From an uncultured Clostridia bacterium (GTDB taxonomy: Bacteria; Bacillota; Clostridia; Oscillospirales; Acutalibacteraceae): DNA of 44,315 bases. Of the stretch, positions 1 to 9,136 are shown one piece after another. The position numbers and the translations under genes were made by a program. The stretch covers positions 1 through 44,315 of the forward strand of contig CANQZA010000010.1 of assembly GCA_947628175.1 (NCBI GenBank). The letters are read 5' to 3'. The notes under the pieces are model-generated. The model had not been told where the DNA came from. It made no database searches and saw only the letters and a program-made list of their open reading frames with translations. Every line of letters starts with the position of its first letter. Position 1 is the stretch's first letter.

Positions 1-1431
<1,431 letters not shown>

Positions 1432-1437
1432 ATGATT

Positions 1438-1465
1438 ATTATAACAAAAATAAATGATTTGTCAA
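1438..1465 (-). promoter_or_regulatory. sigma-A promoter of leuA T-box transcript
   Basis: On the minus strand there is TTGACA (1465-1460), a 16-bp spacer and TATAAT (1443-1438). Transcription would start near 1431, giving a leader of about 300 nt, which fits a full T-box. Confidence 0.8.
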
Positions 1466-1528
1466 GTAAATTATATGCGGTCTTTCTGTAGAAGGGCTCA
1501 AAATACCGTATTTCACTTAATACTAAAG

Positions 1529-2173
1529 TTAAAAAAGAGAGTATCCGTAACCGTTTGCTATGGCGTCAACCTTTTTGCCCTCTTTGCAAAGCGGGCATTC
1601 ATTAGGCGCATAGGCCTGATAACCCGGAACATCCTCCTTTGTAAAAATCGTATTGATTTCCACTCCGTCAATACTGCTGATAGCGGAAAATATCGCCGTA
1701 ACTCCCGCAACCTCACCGCCGTAATAACCAACACTGCTCATTGCGCGCTGAATGGTCTTACCGCTTGTAATACAGGAAATGAGAAGAACTACCCTTTTAC
1801 CGTTAATAAGCTTTCTGAGATTATCGCGAAAAATCATATTACCCGACGCATCATATTCAGGACCTAAAACATAAACTGTCTCCTGAGGATAAGGATCGTA
1901 CATCGTAGTCTGCTGAAGCTCATGCGCAAGGTATGCACCCAGCGCCTGTGTTTCATAAAGGCACAAAACTGTATCAATGCGGATATTTCTCTCATTATAA
2001 TAATTTGCCATAAGTTTTGCCGCTTCTACGGAAACATCGTGGTTATGCTTGATATCGGAAGTGCCCACATAATAATTAAGATGTGTTGAGGCTGAAATAA
2101 AATGACCCGGCATTGCGTGAATAAAAACATCTTCGTCTCTGTTCGATGTAATTGTGTAAATCGGATTGTTCAT
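1529..2173 (-). CDS. orotate phosphoribosyltransferase-like protein
   Basis: This 214-residue cytoplasmic protein has a type I phosphoribosyltransferase fold. The putative PRPP loop is GKRVVLLISCITSGKT (about 125-140), followed by the hydrophobic strand GGEVAGVTAIFS. In classical OPRTases this loop reads V-D-D-V-x-T-T-G-x-T; here the acidic pair is replaced by Ser-Cys. The C-terminus carries a CPLC pair. No pyr genes are nearby, and the gene stands alone with its own promoter and AAAGGAG site before the ATG at 2173. Clostridia often carry such PyrE-like paralogues. It could be a genuine OPRT, a purine-type transferase, or a non-enzymatic regulator; the family call is good but the substrate is not established. 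Confidence 0.7.
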   Translation of the reverse strand: MNNPIYTITSNRDEDVFIHAMPGHFISASTHLNYYVGTSDIKHNHDVSVEAAKLMANYYNERNIRIDTVLCLYETQALGAYLAHELQQTTMYDPYPQETVYVLGPEYDASGNMIFRDNLRKLINGKRVVLLISCITSGKTIQRAMSSVGYYGGEVAGVTAIFSAISSIDGVEINTIFTKEDVPGYQAYAPNECPLCKEGKKVDAIANGYGYSLF

Positions 2174-2206
2174 ATAACAGGCTCCTTTTTAATATCTATA
2201 GATATA

Positions 2207-2235
2207 ATTCTACATTAGAACAAAATAATTTTCAA
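2207..2235 (-). promoter_or_regulatory. sigma-A promoter of the PRTase-like gene
   Basis: On the minus strand TTGAAA (2235-2230), a 17-bp spacer and TAGAAT (2212-2207) lie about 35 bases before the ATG at 2173. The gene is therefore probably transcribed apart from the GH43 genes to its right. Confidence 0.65.
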
Positions 2236-2290
2236 CCAATTAAATCGTACAAAAAAACAGACATTATTTGTATAAAATATACAAACGCCA

Positions 2291-3163
2291 TCAGCCCCAT
2301 TTTGCCATCATTCTGTCATACGCATCGTCATCTATCAGAATGACAGAGCCGTGGCGCGGGTGAAAATCAAGCGAAAAATCCCTAACCTCGGTAAAATCGG
2401 TCATATTTTCCGTCTCCTGCATAAAATATCCGCCGTCCACATATTTATCCATAATCATAATATATTTATCTGTTGCGTAGAGCGGATAAGCACAGTTGCC
2501 CTCAACATGAAGCGCGGTGCAGGCAACCCTTTTTATGTCATCGCAATAAGGTCCTGTCAAAGCGTCAGATGTAACAAGGCAAATCGTTTTATTATATTCA
2601 TCTTTATAATAAAGATAATAAGTGCCGTCCCTGAAAATTATATCGGCATCTATAGCATCCAGCCCATTGACAGGCTTATAAAGAATTCGGGGCTGAGTTG
2701 AAAGGATTTTCAAATCTTTTGAAAATGCGTACCAGATCGATGTTGTTTTATCCTCACCGTACGAATTATGGTTTGACCAGTAAATCATATATTCGTCGCG
2801 CTGCTGATCATAATAGATCTGCGGCGCCCAGACACGGTCCGCTGACGATGTTTTTTCGTATTTGCTCAAATCAATAATGTGTTCGTCATACCAGTCTGTG
2901 AGATTGTCGGATTTCCAGCAGACCATTGAGTTGTTTGAATTCCAACCGTCCCTGCTTCGCATATCCGTAGCGATAATATAATAAGCGTCTCTGCCCTTGA
3001 AAATAAAGGGATCACGCATACATTTCTTTCCCGATAACTGAACAATACACGGCTTATTCTGATTAAGAGGCGTAAAATGATATCCGTCTTTGGACAGAGC
3101 AAAATGGACAGTCTCATTTTCAGGCTCGTTACCCGTGAAATAACAGAACAGATAATTCATCAT
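2291..3163 (-). CDS. glycoside hydrolase family 43 protein, cytoplasmic
   Basis: This 290-residue single-domain five-bladed propeller enzyme has no signal peptide. The GH43 catalytic triad is visible: base Asp51 in RDPFIF, pKa-tuning Asp172 in AIDADI and acid Glu221 in HVEGN. It likely removes arabinose, xylose or galactose units from imported oligosaccharides; the exact bond cannot be read from sequence. Its ATG overlaps the stop of the upstream GH43 gene by 4 bases, so the two are translationally coupled. It aligns along its whole length with the last ~300 residues of the secreted protein at 4904-9058, sharing the start YLF-YFTGN, YYIIATDM, LLYKP-like segments, YYLYYKDE and the end TPRHGSV/HPRHGSV. 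The two are clear paralogues. Confidence 0.9.
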   Translation of the reverse strand: MMNYLFCYFTGNEPENETVHFALSKDGYHFTPLNQNKPCIVQLSGKKCMRDPFIFKGRDAYYIIATDMRSRDGWNSNNSMVCWKSDNLTDWYDEHIIDLSKYEKTSSADRVWAPQIYYDQQRDEYMIYWSNHNSYGEDKTTSIWYAFSKDLKILSTQPRILYKPVNGLDAIDADIIFRDGTYYLYYKDEYNKTICLVTSDALTGPYCDDIKRVACTALHVEGNCAYPLYATDKYIMIMDKYVDGGYFMQETENMTDFTEVRDFSLDFHPRHGSVILIDDDAYDRMMAKWG

Positions 3164-4107
3164 ACTCTGTCCTCATATCTTTCAACCGTTATAATTCCGT
3201 CATTGACATGTATTTTGCATATTCTTGCATTTCTTGCATCAAACGAATCCGCACCGAGCCCGTCATTATAATCTCTCGCATGGTAAACCGCATACCACTG
3301 ATTGTTATGCTTAATCATCGAGTGATGGCCTGTGCCCTCTTCAAAATCGTTTGCTGCCATTACAGGGAAATATGTATCATCATCAGGGTATTTTTCAAAT
3401 TTTATTTTGGTCAAATCCGTTTCGTCTGTTTTTGCCCTTGCGTAGCCGATATAATAAGACGGCTGCTGGTAACAGTTTCCTGAATACATCACATAATGCC
3501 AGTCGTCTTCTTTAAAATAAAAGGCTCCCTCAATAGTGTGCCAGTGAACACCCTTTTTATATCTGTCACGGCGGAATATATCCTCATCAAGAGTGGGAAC
3601 AACAACAGGAACAGGCTTTCCTTCCGGGGTTTGCGGGTCAAGCATACGATCAACAACAATATAGGTTCCAGGTCTTTTCCCCTCAAAATTGTTTGTTGAA
3701 TAAAACAGAAACAATCCCGCCTCATTTTTTACAATATGTGAGTCAATAGAGAAAGGGTGAAGAATCTGCTTCGCGTCCGTAAACGGACCGAGAGGGCTTT
3801 TACTCATTGCCACATGCATTGTCTGCCTGTGACCGCCCTTATCAGGCTTGTCGCCGTAAAACTCAAAGGAGCAGTACATATAAAATGTACCGTCAAGCTC
3901 AATTACGGAGGGTGCCCAGAAATCCCTTACACCGGGATATGTAAATACTTTTCCGTACAATTTCCATCCGCTCAAAAGATCATCCGACTCATAGGCGTAT
4001 ACTCCGTCGTGACCTGTGGTGTATATATAGAATCTTCCTCCGCTTTCAAAAATATACGGATCTGCCTGACCTATATAATTCTTTTTGTCGATTTTTAAAA
4101 GGTGCAT
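3160..4107 (-). CDS. glycoside hydrolase family 43 protein, cytoplasmic
   Basis: This 315-residue propeller glycosidase lacks a signal peptide. The catalytic residues are base Asp16 in GQADPYIF, Asp122 in SIDSHIV and acid Glu193 in TIEGAFYF; late GHHSMIKHNNQWYAVYHARD is typical of arabinofuranosidase/beta-xylosidase-type GH43. It belongs to a different GH43 branch from the downstream gene, with which it overlaps by 4 bp (ATGA). The ATG at 4107 follows AGGGGG with a 7-nt gap. A strong promoter and an operator-like dyad lie directly in front. Activity on arabino- or xylo-oligosaccharides is inference. Confidence 0.9.
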   Translation of the reverse strand: MHLLKIDKKNYIGQADPYIFESGGRFYIYTTGHDGVYAYESDDLLSGWKLYGKVFTYPGVRDFWAPSVIELDGTFYMYCSFEFYGDKPDKGGHRQTMHVAMSKSPLGPFTDAKQILHPFSIDSHIVKNEAGLFLFYSTNNFEGKRPGTYIVVDRMLDPQTPEGKPVPVVVPTLDEDIFRRDRYKKGVHWHTIEGAFYFKEDDWHYVMYSGNCYQQPSYYIGYARAKTDETDLTKIKFEKYPDDDTYFPVMAANDFEEGTGHHSMIKHNNQWYAVYHARDYNDGLGADSFDARNARICKIHVNDGIITVERYEDRV

Positions 4108-4114
4108 AAAAATA

Positions 4115-4157
4115 CCCCCTGCGTATATTTTTTGAAATTATACTACAACGCAAGGGG
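4115..4157 (-). promoter_or_regulatory. inverted repeat spanning the GH43 operon promoter
   Basis: Arms CCCCCTGCGT (4115-4124) and ACGCAAGGGG (4148-4157) are complementary over 10 positions with one G-T mismatch. The distal arm lies in the -35/-10 spacer and the proximal arm covers the ribosome binding site. Because the distal arm is upstream of the start point, the repeat acts as DNA, for example as an operator, rather than as an RNA hairpin. Confidence 0.5.
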
Positions 4158-4165
4158 AAATACAA
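4137..4165 (-). promoter_or_regulatory. sigma-A promoter of the two-gene GH43 operon
   Basis: On the minus strand TTGTAT (4165-4160), a 17-bp spacer and a perfect TATAAT (4142-4137) precede a start point near 4130, about 23 bases before the ATG at 4107. The promoter begins 12 bases after the bioY stop codon. Confidence 0.75.
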
Positions 4166-4176
4166 TAAAAATTATT

Positions 4177-4713
4177 CTATTTTACAAATCTTTTTAATTT
4201 ATTGACAAGGAATGCTGCAAGCACAATTTTTACAGCGTCCGGAATAAGAAAAGGAAATACACAGACAGATAAAGCAGAAAGAAAAGTTGTTTTATATGCG
4301 ATGACAAACCACAATGTTCCGAACAAATAGCAAACAAGAATGCCGATTATCATAAAAACAATATTGCTCCACATCTTTCTGCCGAATGTATCACTTGCTA
4401 AACCTACAATCAAAACAGTAAATAGAAAACCCGCTATATATCCTCCGGTAGGACCGGCGATAACGGCAATTCCGCCCTTGAATCCTGTGAAAACAGGAAG
4501 TCCTGCTATTCCGAGAAGTATGTATACAATCAGTGAAAGTATGCTCCTTTTCCAGCCGAGCAATCCTGCTGTCAGGCAGACCGCAAAGGTCTGAAGTGTA
4601 ATGGACACCGTAAGCGGGATCGCTATCCATGCACACACACATATAAGCGCCGCAAATACGCCTATATATACAATATCCATTGTTTTTAATCTTTTTTTTG
4701 TTTTTGCACGCAA
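4177..4713 (-). CDS. bioY: biotin transporter BioY (ECF substrate-binding component)
   Basis: This is the membrane biotin-binding S component of an energy-coupling factor transporter. It has about six hydrophobic segments and the family signatures LQTFAVCLTAGLLGWKRS, GIAGLPVF and GPTGGYIAGF. No bioM/bioN or ECF ATPase genes are adjacent, so it probably shares a general ECF module encoded elsewhere. A longer frame reaches an ATG at 4779, but that ATG overlaps the -35 box of the likely promoter. The best start is TTG at 4713, behind AAAGGAG (4725-4731), giving the usual short N-terminus RAKTKKRLKTMDIVYIG. ATG at 4680 is the alternative. Confidence 0.9.
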   Translation of the reverse strand: MRAKTKKRLKTMDIVYIGVFAALICVCAWIAIPLTVSITLQTFAVCLTAGLLGWKRSILSLIVYILLGIAGLPVFTGFKGGIAVIAGPTGGYIAGFLFTVLIVGLASDTFGRKMWSNIVFMIIGILVCYLFGTLWFVIAYKTTFLSALSVCVFPFLIPDAVKIVLAAFLVNKLKRFVK

Positions 4714-4746
4714 ATAAAACCGCACTCCTTTTAAGTTGATAGACAA

Positions 4747-4775
4747 ATTATGACAAAAAGCCAAATGATTGTCAA
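4747..4775 (-). promoter_or_regulatory. sigma-A promoter of bioY
   Basis: On the minus strand TTGACA (4775-4770), a 17-bp spacer and CATAAT (4752-4747) place the start point near 4740. This puts the ATG at 4779 outside the transcript and supports the TTG start at 4713. No convincing BirA half-site pair was found around it. Confidence 0.7.
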
Positions 4776-4823
4776 CCATTATTAAATATAAGGTTTACAA
4801 TTAGTTAAAATGTATTAAATTTT

Positions 4824-4852
4824 TTGATGAATTGTGTTGATTTATGTATATT
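4824..4852 (+). promoter_or_regulatory. promoter of the secreted LRR-GH30-GH43 gene
   Basis: TTGATG (4824-4829), a 17-bp spacer and TATATT (4847-4852) lie in the AT-rich divergent region. The predicted start point near 4859 leaves a leader of about 45 nt before the ATG at 4904. Confidence 0.6.
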
Positions 4853-4903
4853 TATTATTATATGATAAATTCTGGGAAAGTTTTTATGATTGAGGTAAGG
4901 GAT

Positions 4904-7900
4904 ATGAAAAAGACTTTATCGTTTATTTTAAGCATATTGATCGTGCTTTCAGCAGCGACATGCTTCAGCACAAATGCGTTTGCGGCAATTTCCACAGGAA
5001 CTTCAGGTGACTTATCATATTCACTGAACACAGGCACCGGCGTTTTAACAATAAGCGGCACGGGCAGAGGTGAGGATTACGCTAACAGAGCGGGAAGCAG
5101 GGCGCCTTGGTACAACAACCGTTCTTCAATAAAGAGTGTCGTAATTGAGGAAGGCGTAATAGCAATCGGGGCATACTCATTTTACAACTGTACAAATTTA
5201 GTATCCGTAAAAATTGCCGATACGGTTGATACATTGGGAAGCTACTGTTTCAGGAGCTGTACCTCCCTTAAAGGAATTGTGCTCCCGGCAGGTGCATGGT
5301 GGTACTGGAATGAGCTTTTCCTGGACTGCACATCACTCAAGTGGGCAGTTCTCCCCGAGGGATGCAGCAGTTATTCGGGTTCTATTGCTGTTGGCACATT
5401 TAAAAACTGCACCTCGCTTGAGGAAGTATATGTCGGCTCACAGCACACATCCATCAACACAGACGCTTTTAACGGATGTTCAAAGCTCAAAGGCATCATC
5501 TGGAACAGCGGTGAAATCACATCGGTAGGCTCAAACGGTCTCAAAAATGTTCCCGGCACATGCGTATTTTCAAGCCATTCAGGCAATTTATCCTCATGGG
5601 CAGCATCAAACGGATATGCATATGTGCCATTATCCGGCACCTGTTCCTCCAATACTTATACAAATCAAAATTTAACCTATTCATTTGATGCATCTCAGAT
5701 GAAGCTTCTGTTCACCGGAAGCGGAGATATGGATTCAAGACCGTGGTACACTTATCATTATCTTATAAAAAGCGTTGACTTTTCCGGTACAGACGGCAAA
5801 TATTCCATCGGTACAGAGCATTTTCAGGGCAGTGAGAATATAGAAACCGTAGATTTCGGAAAAGGGCTCTATGCGATAGGCTGGGGTGCGTTTGCCGAAA
5901 ACTATTCACTCAAAAACCTCTTTTTCCCGTCAACGCTCGAACAGATATGGAACTGGTCGTTTGCAAACTGCACAAGCATTGATACAATACAGTTCGAAGA
6001 CGGAGGCACAGCTGATCTGCACATCTATTCCAGCGCCTTCAATAATTGCACGGGAACAACATACTGGATTAATCTCCCGTCCAATACAAAATATATTGAC
6101 ACAGAGGCATTTTACCTCACAAACTTTAACTATGTAACCATTTCATCGCCTAAGCTTACAATCGGTACAAACGCTTTCGGTAACGGGCAGGGCGGATACG
6201 CAAGATTTTTCGGTCAACATAACAGCGGTTTATACAACTGGGTTAAATCAGGCAGAGCGTCCGGGTACAGTTGGTACTATTACTGTATAAATGAAAATCA
6301 CGCTTACACAAATTCAGTTGTAGAACCCACCTGTACTGAACAGGGATATGATCTTTACTCTTGCCCTTACTGTGATGCCGAATCAACCAAAAGCAATTAT
6401 ACGGAGCCTTTAGGCCATAATTATGTATATGTTCAAACAGAGAATACCAATTTCATTTATAACTGCTCAAGATGCGGCAAAACGGATCTTGTTTTGGATG
6501 CGGTTGCGGTAAACAACAATTTCATAAATGCAATCAGCCATGACAACGACAACGCTCCGTATTATCAGTCAAATTACGATTCAAGCGCGGATATACTGCG
6601 TGACGGTTATATAAATGCCAAGGATTTTCTGTTTATAAAAAAAGCTCTCAACAGTCCTGATCTTACAGATAAAAAAACGGTTATTGACGAATCCACAACA
6701 TATCAGACCATGGAGGGCTTTGGCGCTTCGGCAGCATGGTGGTCACAGACTGTCGGTAACTGGGAAAATATTGATGACATTACCGAAATGCTTTATGGCA
6801 AGGACAAAGGTATAGGCTTGAATATATACAGATATAATCTGGGCGCCGGCTCAAAGGGAGACAGCACGATGTACATACCTGACGAGCAGACGGAGTGCTT
6901 TCTTAATTCGGACGGAACATACAACTGGAATGCGGATTCCGTGGCACAAAAGGCTCTTGCCTCTGCAAAAAAGGCAAACAGCGACCTTAAAGTGACACTT
7001 TTTTCAAACTCTGCACCAATCAGTATGACAAACAACGGTCATGCATATGCGAACCCGGTCAATGAGGACGGTTCATATAACGCCAATATGAGTGAAAGCA
7101 ATTATCAGGCCTTTGCAGATTTTGTTGCAAAATGCGCAGAGCATTTTATTGATGAAGGATACAATGTTACAGAGGTTTCACCTATCAATGAACCTGAATG
7201 GTCATGGGCAGGCTGGTACAACGGGGACGGTTCTATATCCATGAATCAGGAGGGCTGCTACTGGAGCTATGGCGATGCGCTTAAATTTTACAACAATTAT
7301 ATGATACCGACTCTTCAAAAAAATGAAAAGCTAAACGGCAGGGTTGGTCTTTCCGTATGGGAAAGCGGTCAACTGAATCATTCAAGCTTCTGGAATAATT
7401 TTATCAACAATATGTTCTCATCATCAGGCTCCTACTCAAAAAACAACGCAAATATAAGGGCGTATGTTGACTCCCTTGCGACACATTCATATTGGGCAAG
7501 CACTGATGACAGAAATACAGTTGCCGCCCAGCTTAAAAATTCAAATTACTCTTCGGTTCAAAAGGTACGCTGTACGGAATACTGCCAAATGACAAACGAC
7601 GGCAGTTCGGGCGTCTATGATCTTATACAGCAGGAGGGTGTCACAAACGGAATGGGCATTGAATACGGCATTGCCCTTGCCGACATTATGTATCAAGATC
7701 TCACGATTCTCAATGCTGTTGAATGGGACTGGTGGGTAGCCTGCGGAAGAGGAATATATCCCGACTCGCTGATTTATATAAACAATAACGACCATTCGGA
7801 CATTCAGGCATCAAAAAGACTCTGGTGTATGGGCAATTACTCAAAGTTTATAGAAGAGGGAGCCAAAAGAGTTTCCGTTTCAACAGAGCGTGCGGTATCG

Positions 7901-9058
7901 TCAAATATAGAAAAAAGTGCATATGTAAACCCCGATTCAAGCGTTGTTATCGTTTATATAAACAAGGGCGACAATAACGAATACACTACCTTTGACAGCA
8001 GCATATACTCGTCATTTACAAGCTATGTGACTGATGACACCCATAATCTTGAACAATATCAGTCGGGTTCTGTTAACAGCACAGGCATTGCAATTCCTGC
8101 AAAAAGCGTTACAACAGTTGTTTTGAAAAAAGGCAACACACCTGCAAAAACAAGTGAAGGCAAATATCTCTTTTCCTATTTCACAGGCAATGACGCTGCC
8201 GACGAAACTATACATTTCGCCGTGTCAGATGACGGATATAATTTTGAACCGCTCAACGGTAATCAGAAAGTTATCACCCAGACTCTCGGCAAGCAGTGTT
8301 GCCGTGATCCTTATATATTCCGGGCACAGGATTCCAGCTATTACATTATTGCAACCGATATGAAATCAGCCGAAGGCTGGTCGTCACAGTCGTCAATTGT
8401 TCTCTGGCACTCAACAGACCTTGTAAACTGGAGCGAGGAGACAATATTTGACTTCAAGCAGTTTGAGGGATTTGAAAACACTGTCCGTGCGTGGGCGCCT
8501 CAGGTAATATGGGATGAAAAGGAGCAGTCCTATATGATATACCTCGGACTTGCCACATCAGATTCCACAACCGGCTGGGCAACATATCTGTATTATGTAT
8601 ATTCAGACGACCTGAAAACAATCAAGACCGAACCCAAGCTTCTTTATAAACCGGCGGACAACGGTTCCGCCATTGACGGAGACATCATATTTAACAAGTC
8701 AAACAACACATACTATCTGTATTATAAAGATGAGACTGCGGCAACGGTATGCTATGTGACATCTAAAAATGTAAACGGACCTTTTGTGGACGCAAGCAAT
8801 CCGTCAAAAGTGCTGGATACAGGGGTCGCGGTTGAAGGCAATCTGATGTTCAACATTACGGGAACAGATACATGGGTAATGTATGCCGACGCATACAATA
8901 ACGGATATTTTGTTTGCCAGCAGACTACGGATTTCAAAAATTTCTATATGCTCGAAAACAAAAATTATAACATCAATAACTGCACGCCACGGCACGGTTC
9001 TGTTATAAAAATAAGCGATGACCAATATGCCGCTTTGGTAAATAAATTCGGTAAATAA
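4904..9058 (+). CDS. secreted multidomain LRR-GH30-GH43 polysaccharide-degrading protein
   Basis: This extracellular protein has 1384 residues. The start is ATG 4904 behind GAGGTAAGG, giving a signal peptide of 27 residues ending NAFA. Domains in order: two BspA-type leucine-rich blocks (about 30-240 and 270-460, repeats such as FYNCTNL, FRSCTSL, FKNCTSL); a Cys-paired segment PTCTEQGYDLYSCPYC...CSRCGK (about 475-530); one dockerin/EF-hand-like repeat DGYINAKDFLFIKKAL (about 565-585); a GH30 barrel (about 600-1075) starting EGFGASAAWW, with acid/base Glu763 in INEPEW and nucleophile Glu892 in CTEYC; and a C-terminal GH43 propeller (about 1086-1384) with CRDPYIF, AIDGDI and VEGN. There is no LPXTG anchor. 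The GH30 target could be beta-1,6-galactan or xylan; the sequence does not decide. It is divergent from bioY. Confidence 0.92.
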   Translation: MKKTLSFILSILIVLSAATCFSTNAFAAISTGTSGDLSYSLNTGTGVLTISGTGRGEDYANRAGSRAPWYNNRSSIKSVVIEEGVIAIGAYSFYNCTNLVSVKIADTVDTLGSYCFRSCTSLKGIVLPAGAWWYWNELFLDCTSLKWAVLPEGCSSYSGSIAVGTFKNCTSLEEVYVGSQHTSINTDAFNGCSKLKGIIWNSGEITSVGSNGLKNVPGTCVFSSHSGNLSSWAASNGYAYVPLSGTCSSNTYTNQNLTYSFDASQMKLLFTGSGDMDSRPWYTYHYLIKSVDFSGTDGKYSIGTEHFQGSENIETVDFGKGLYAIGWGAFAENYSLKNLFFPSTLEQIWNWSFANCTSIDTIQFEDGGTADLHIYSSAFNNCTGTTYWINLPSNTKYIDTEAFYLTNFNYVTISSPKLTIGTNAFGNGQGGYARFFGQHNSGLYNWVKSGRASGYSWYYYCINENHAYTNSVVEPTCTEQGYDLYSCPYCDAESTKSNYTEPLGHNYVYVQTENTNFIYNCSRCGKTDLVLDAVAVNNNFINAISHDNDNAPYYQSNYDSSADILRDGYINAKDFLFIKKALNSPDLTDKKTVIDESTTYQTMEGFGASAAWWSQTVGNWENIDDITEMLYGKDKGIGLNIYRYNLGAGSKGDSTMYIPDEQTECFLNSDGTYNWNADSVAQKALASAKKANSDLKVTLFSNSAPISMTNNGHAYANPVNEDGSYNANMSESNYQAFADFVAKCAEHFIDEGYNVTEVSPINEPEWSWAGWYNGDGSISMNQEGCYWSYGDALKFYNNYMIPTLQKNEKLNGRVGLSVWESGQLNHSSFWNNFINNMFSSSGSYSKNNANIRAYVDSLATHSYWASTDDRNTVAAQLKNSNYSSVQKVRCTEYCQMTNDGSSGVYDLIQQEGVTNGMGIEYGIALADIMYQDLTILNAVEWDWWVACGRGIYPDSLIYINNNDHSDIQASKRLWCMGNYSKFIEEGAKRVSVSTERAVSSNIEKSAYVNPDSSVVIVYINKGDNNEYTTFDSSIYSSFTSYVTDDTHNLEQYQSGSVNSTGIAIPAKSVTTVVLKKGNTPAKTSEGKYLFSYFTGNDAADETIHFAVSDDGYNFEPLNGNQKVITQTLGKQCCRDPYIFRAQDSSYYIIATDMKSAEGWSSQSSIVLWHSTDLVNWSEETIFDFKQFEGFENTVRAWAPQVIWDEKEQSYMIYLGLATSDSTTGWATYLYYVYSDDLKTIKTEPKLLYKPADNGSAIDGDIIFNKSNNTYYLYYKDETAATVCYVTSKNVNGPFVDASNPSKVLDTGVAVEGNLMFNITGTDTWVMYADAYNNGYFVCQQTTDFKNFYMLENKNYNINNCTPRHGSVIKISDDQYAALVNKFGK

Positions 9059-9075
9059 GACTATATAGACAAGAC

Positions 9076-9118
9076 AAAAAAGAGCTGTCTCAAACTTTCA
9101 TTTGAGGCAGCTCTTTTT
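9076..9118. terminator. bidirectional intrinsic terminator
   Basis: The hairpin arms AAGAGCTGTCTCAAA and TTTGAGGCAGCTCTT form a long stem with a 6-nt loop. A T run follows on the plus strand and another on the minus strand, so it can end both the secreted GH30/GH43 gene and the convergent GH3 gene. Confidence 0.9.
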
Positions 9119-9136
9119 ATAAGCCGAATGCTCTGA

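Noticed and set aside
4741-4780. Possible BirA operator before bioY
   Set aside because: GTTGACAA and TTGTC-like pieces are present but in the wrong order and spacing for the BirA half-site pair; the GTTGACA part is explained by the -35 box.
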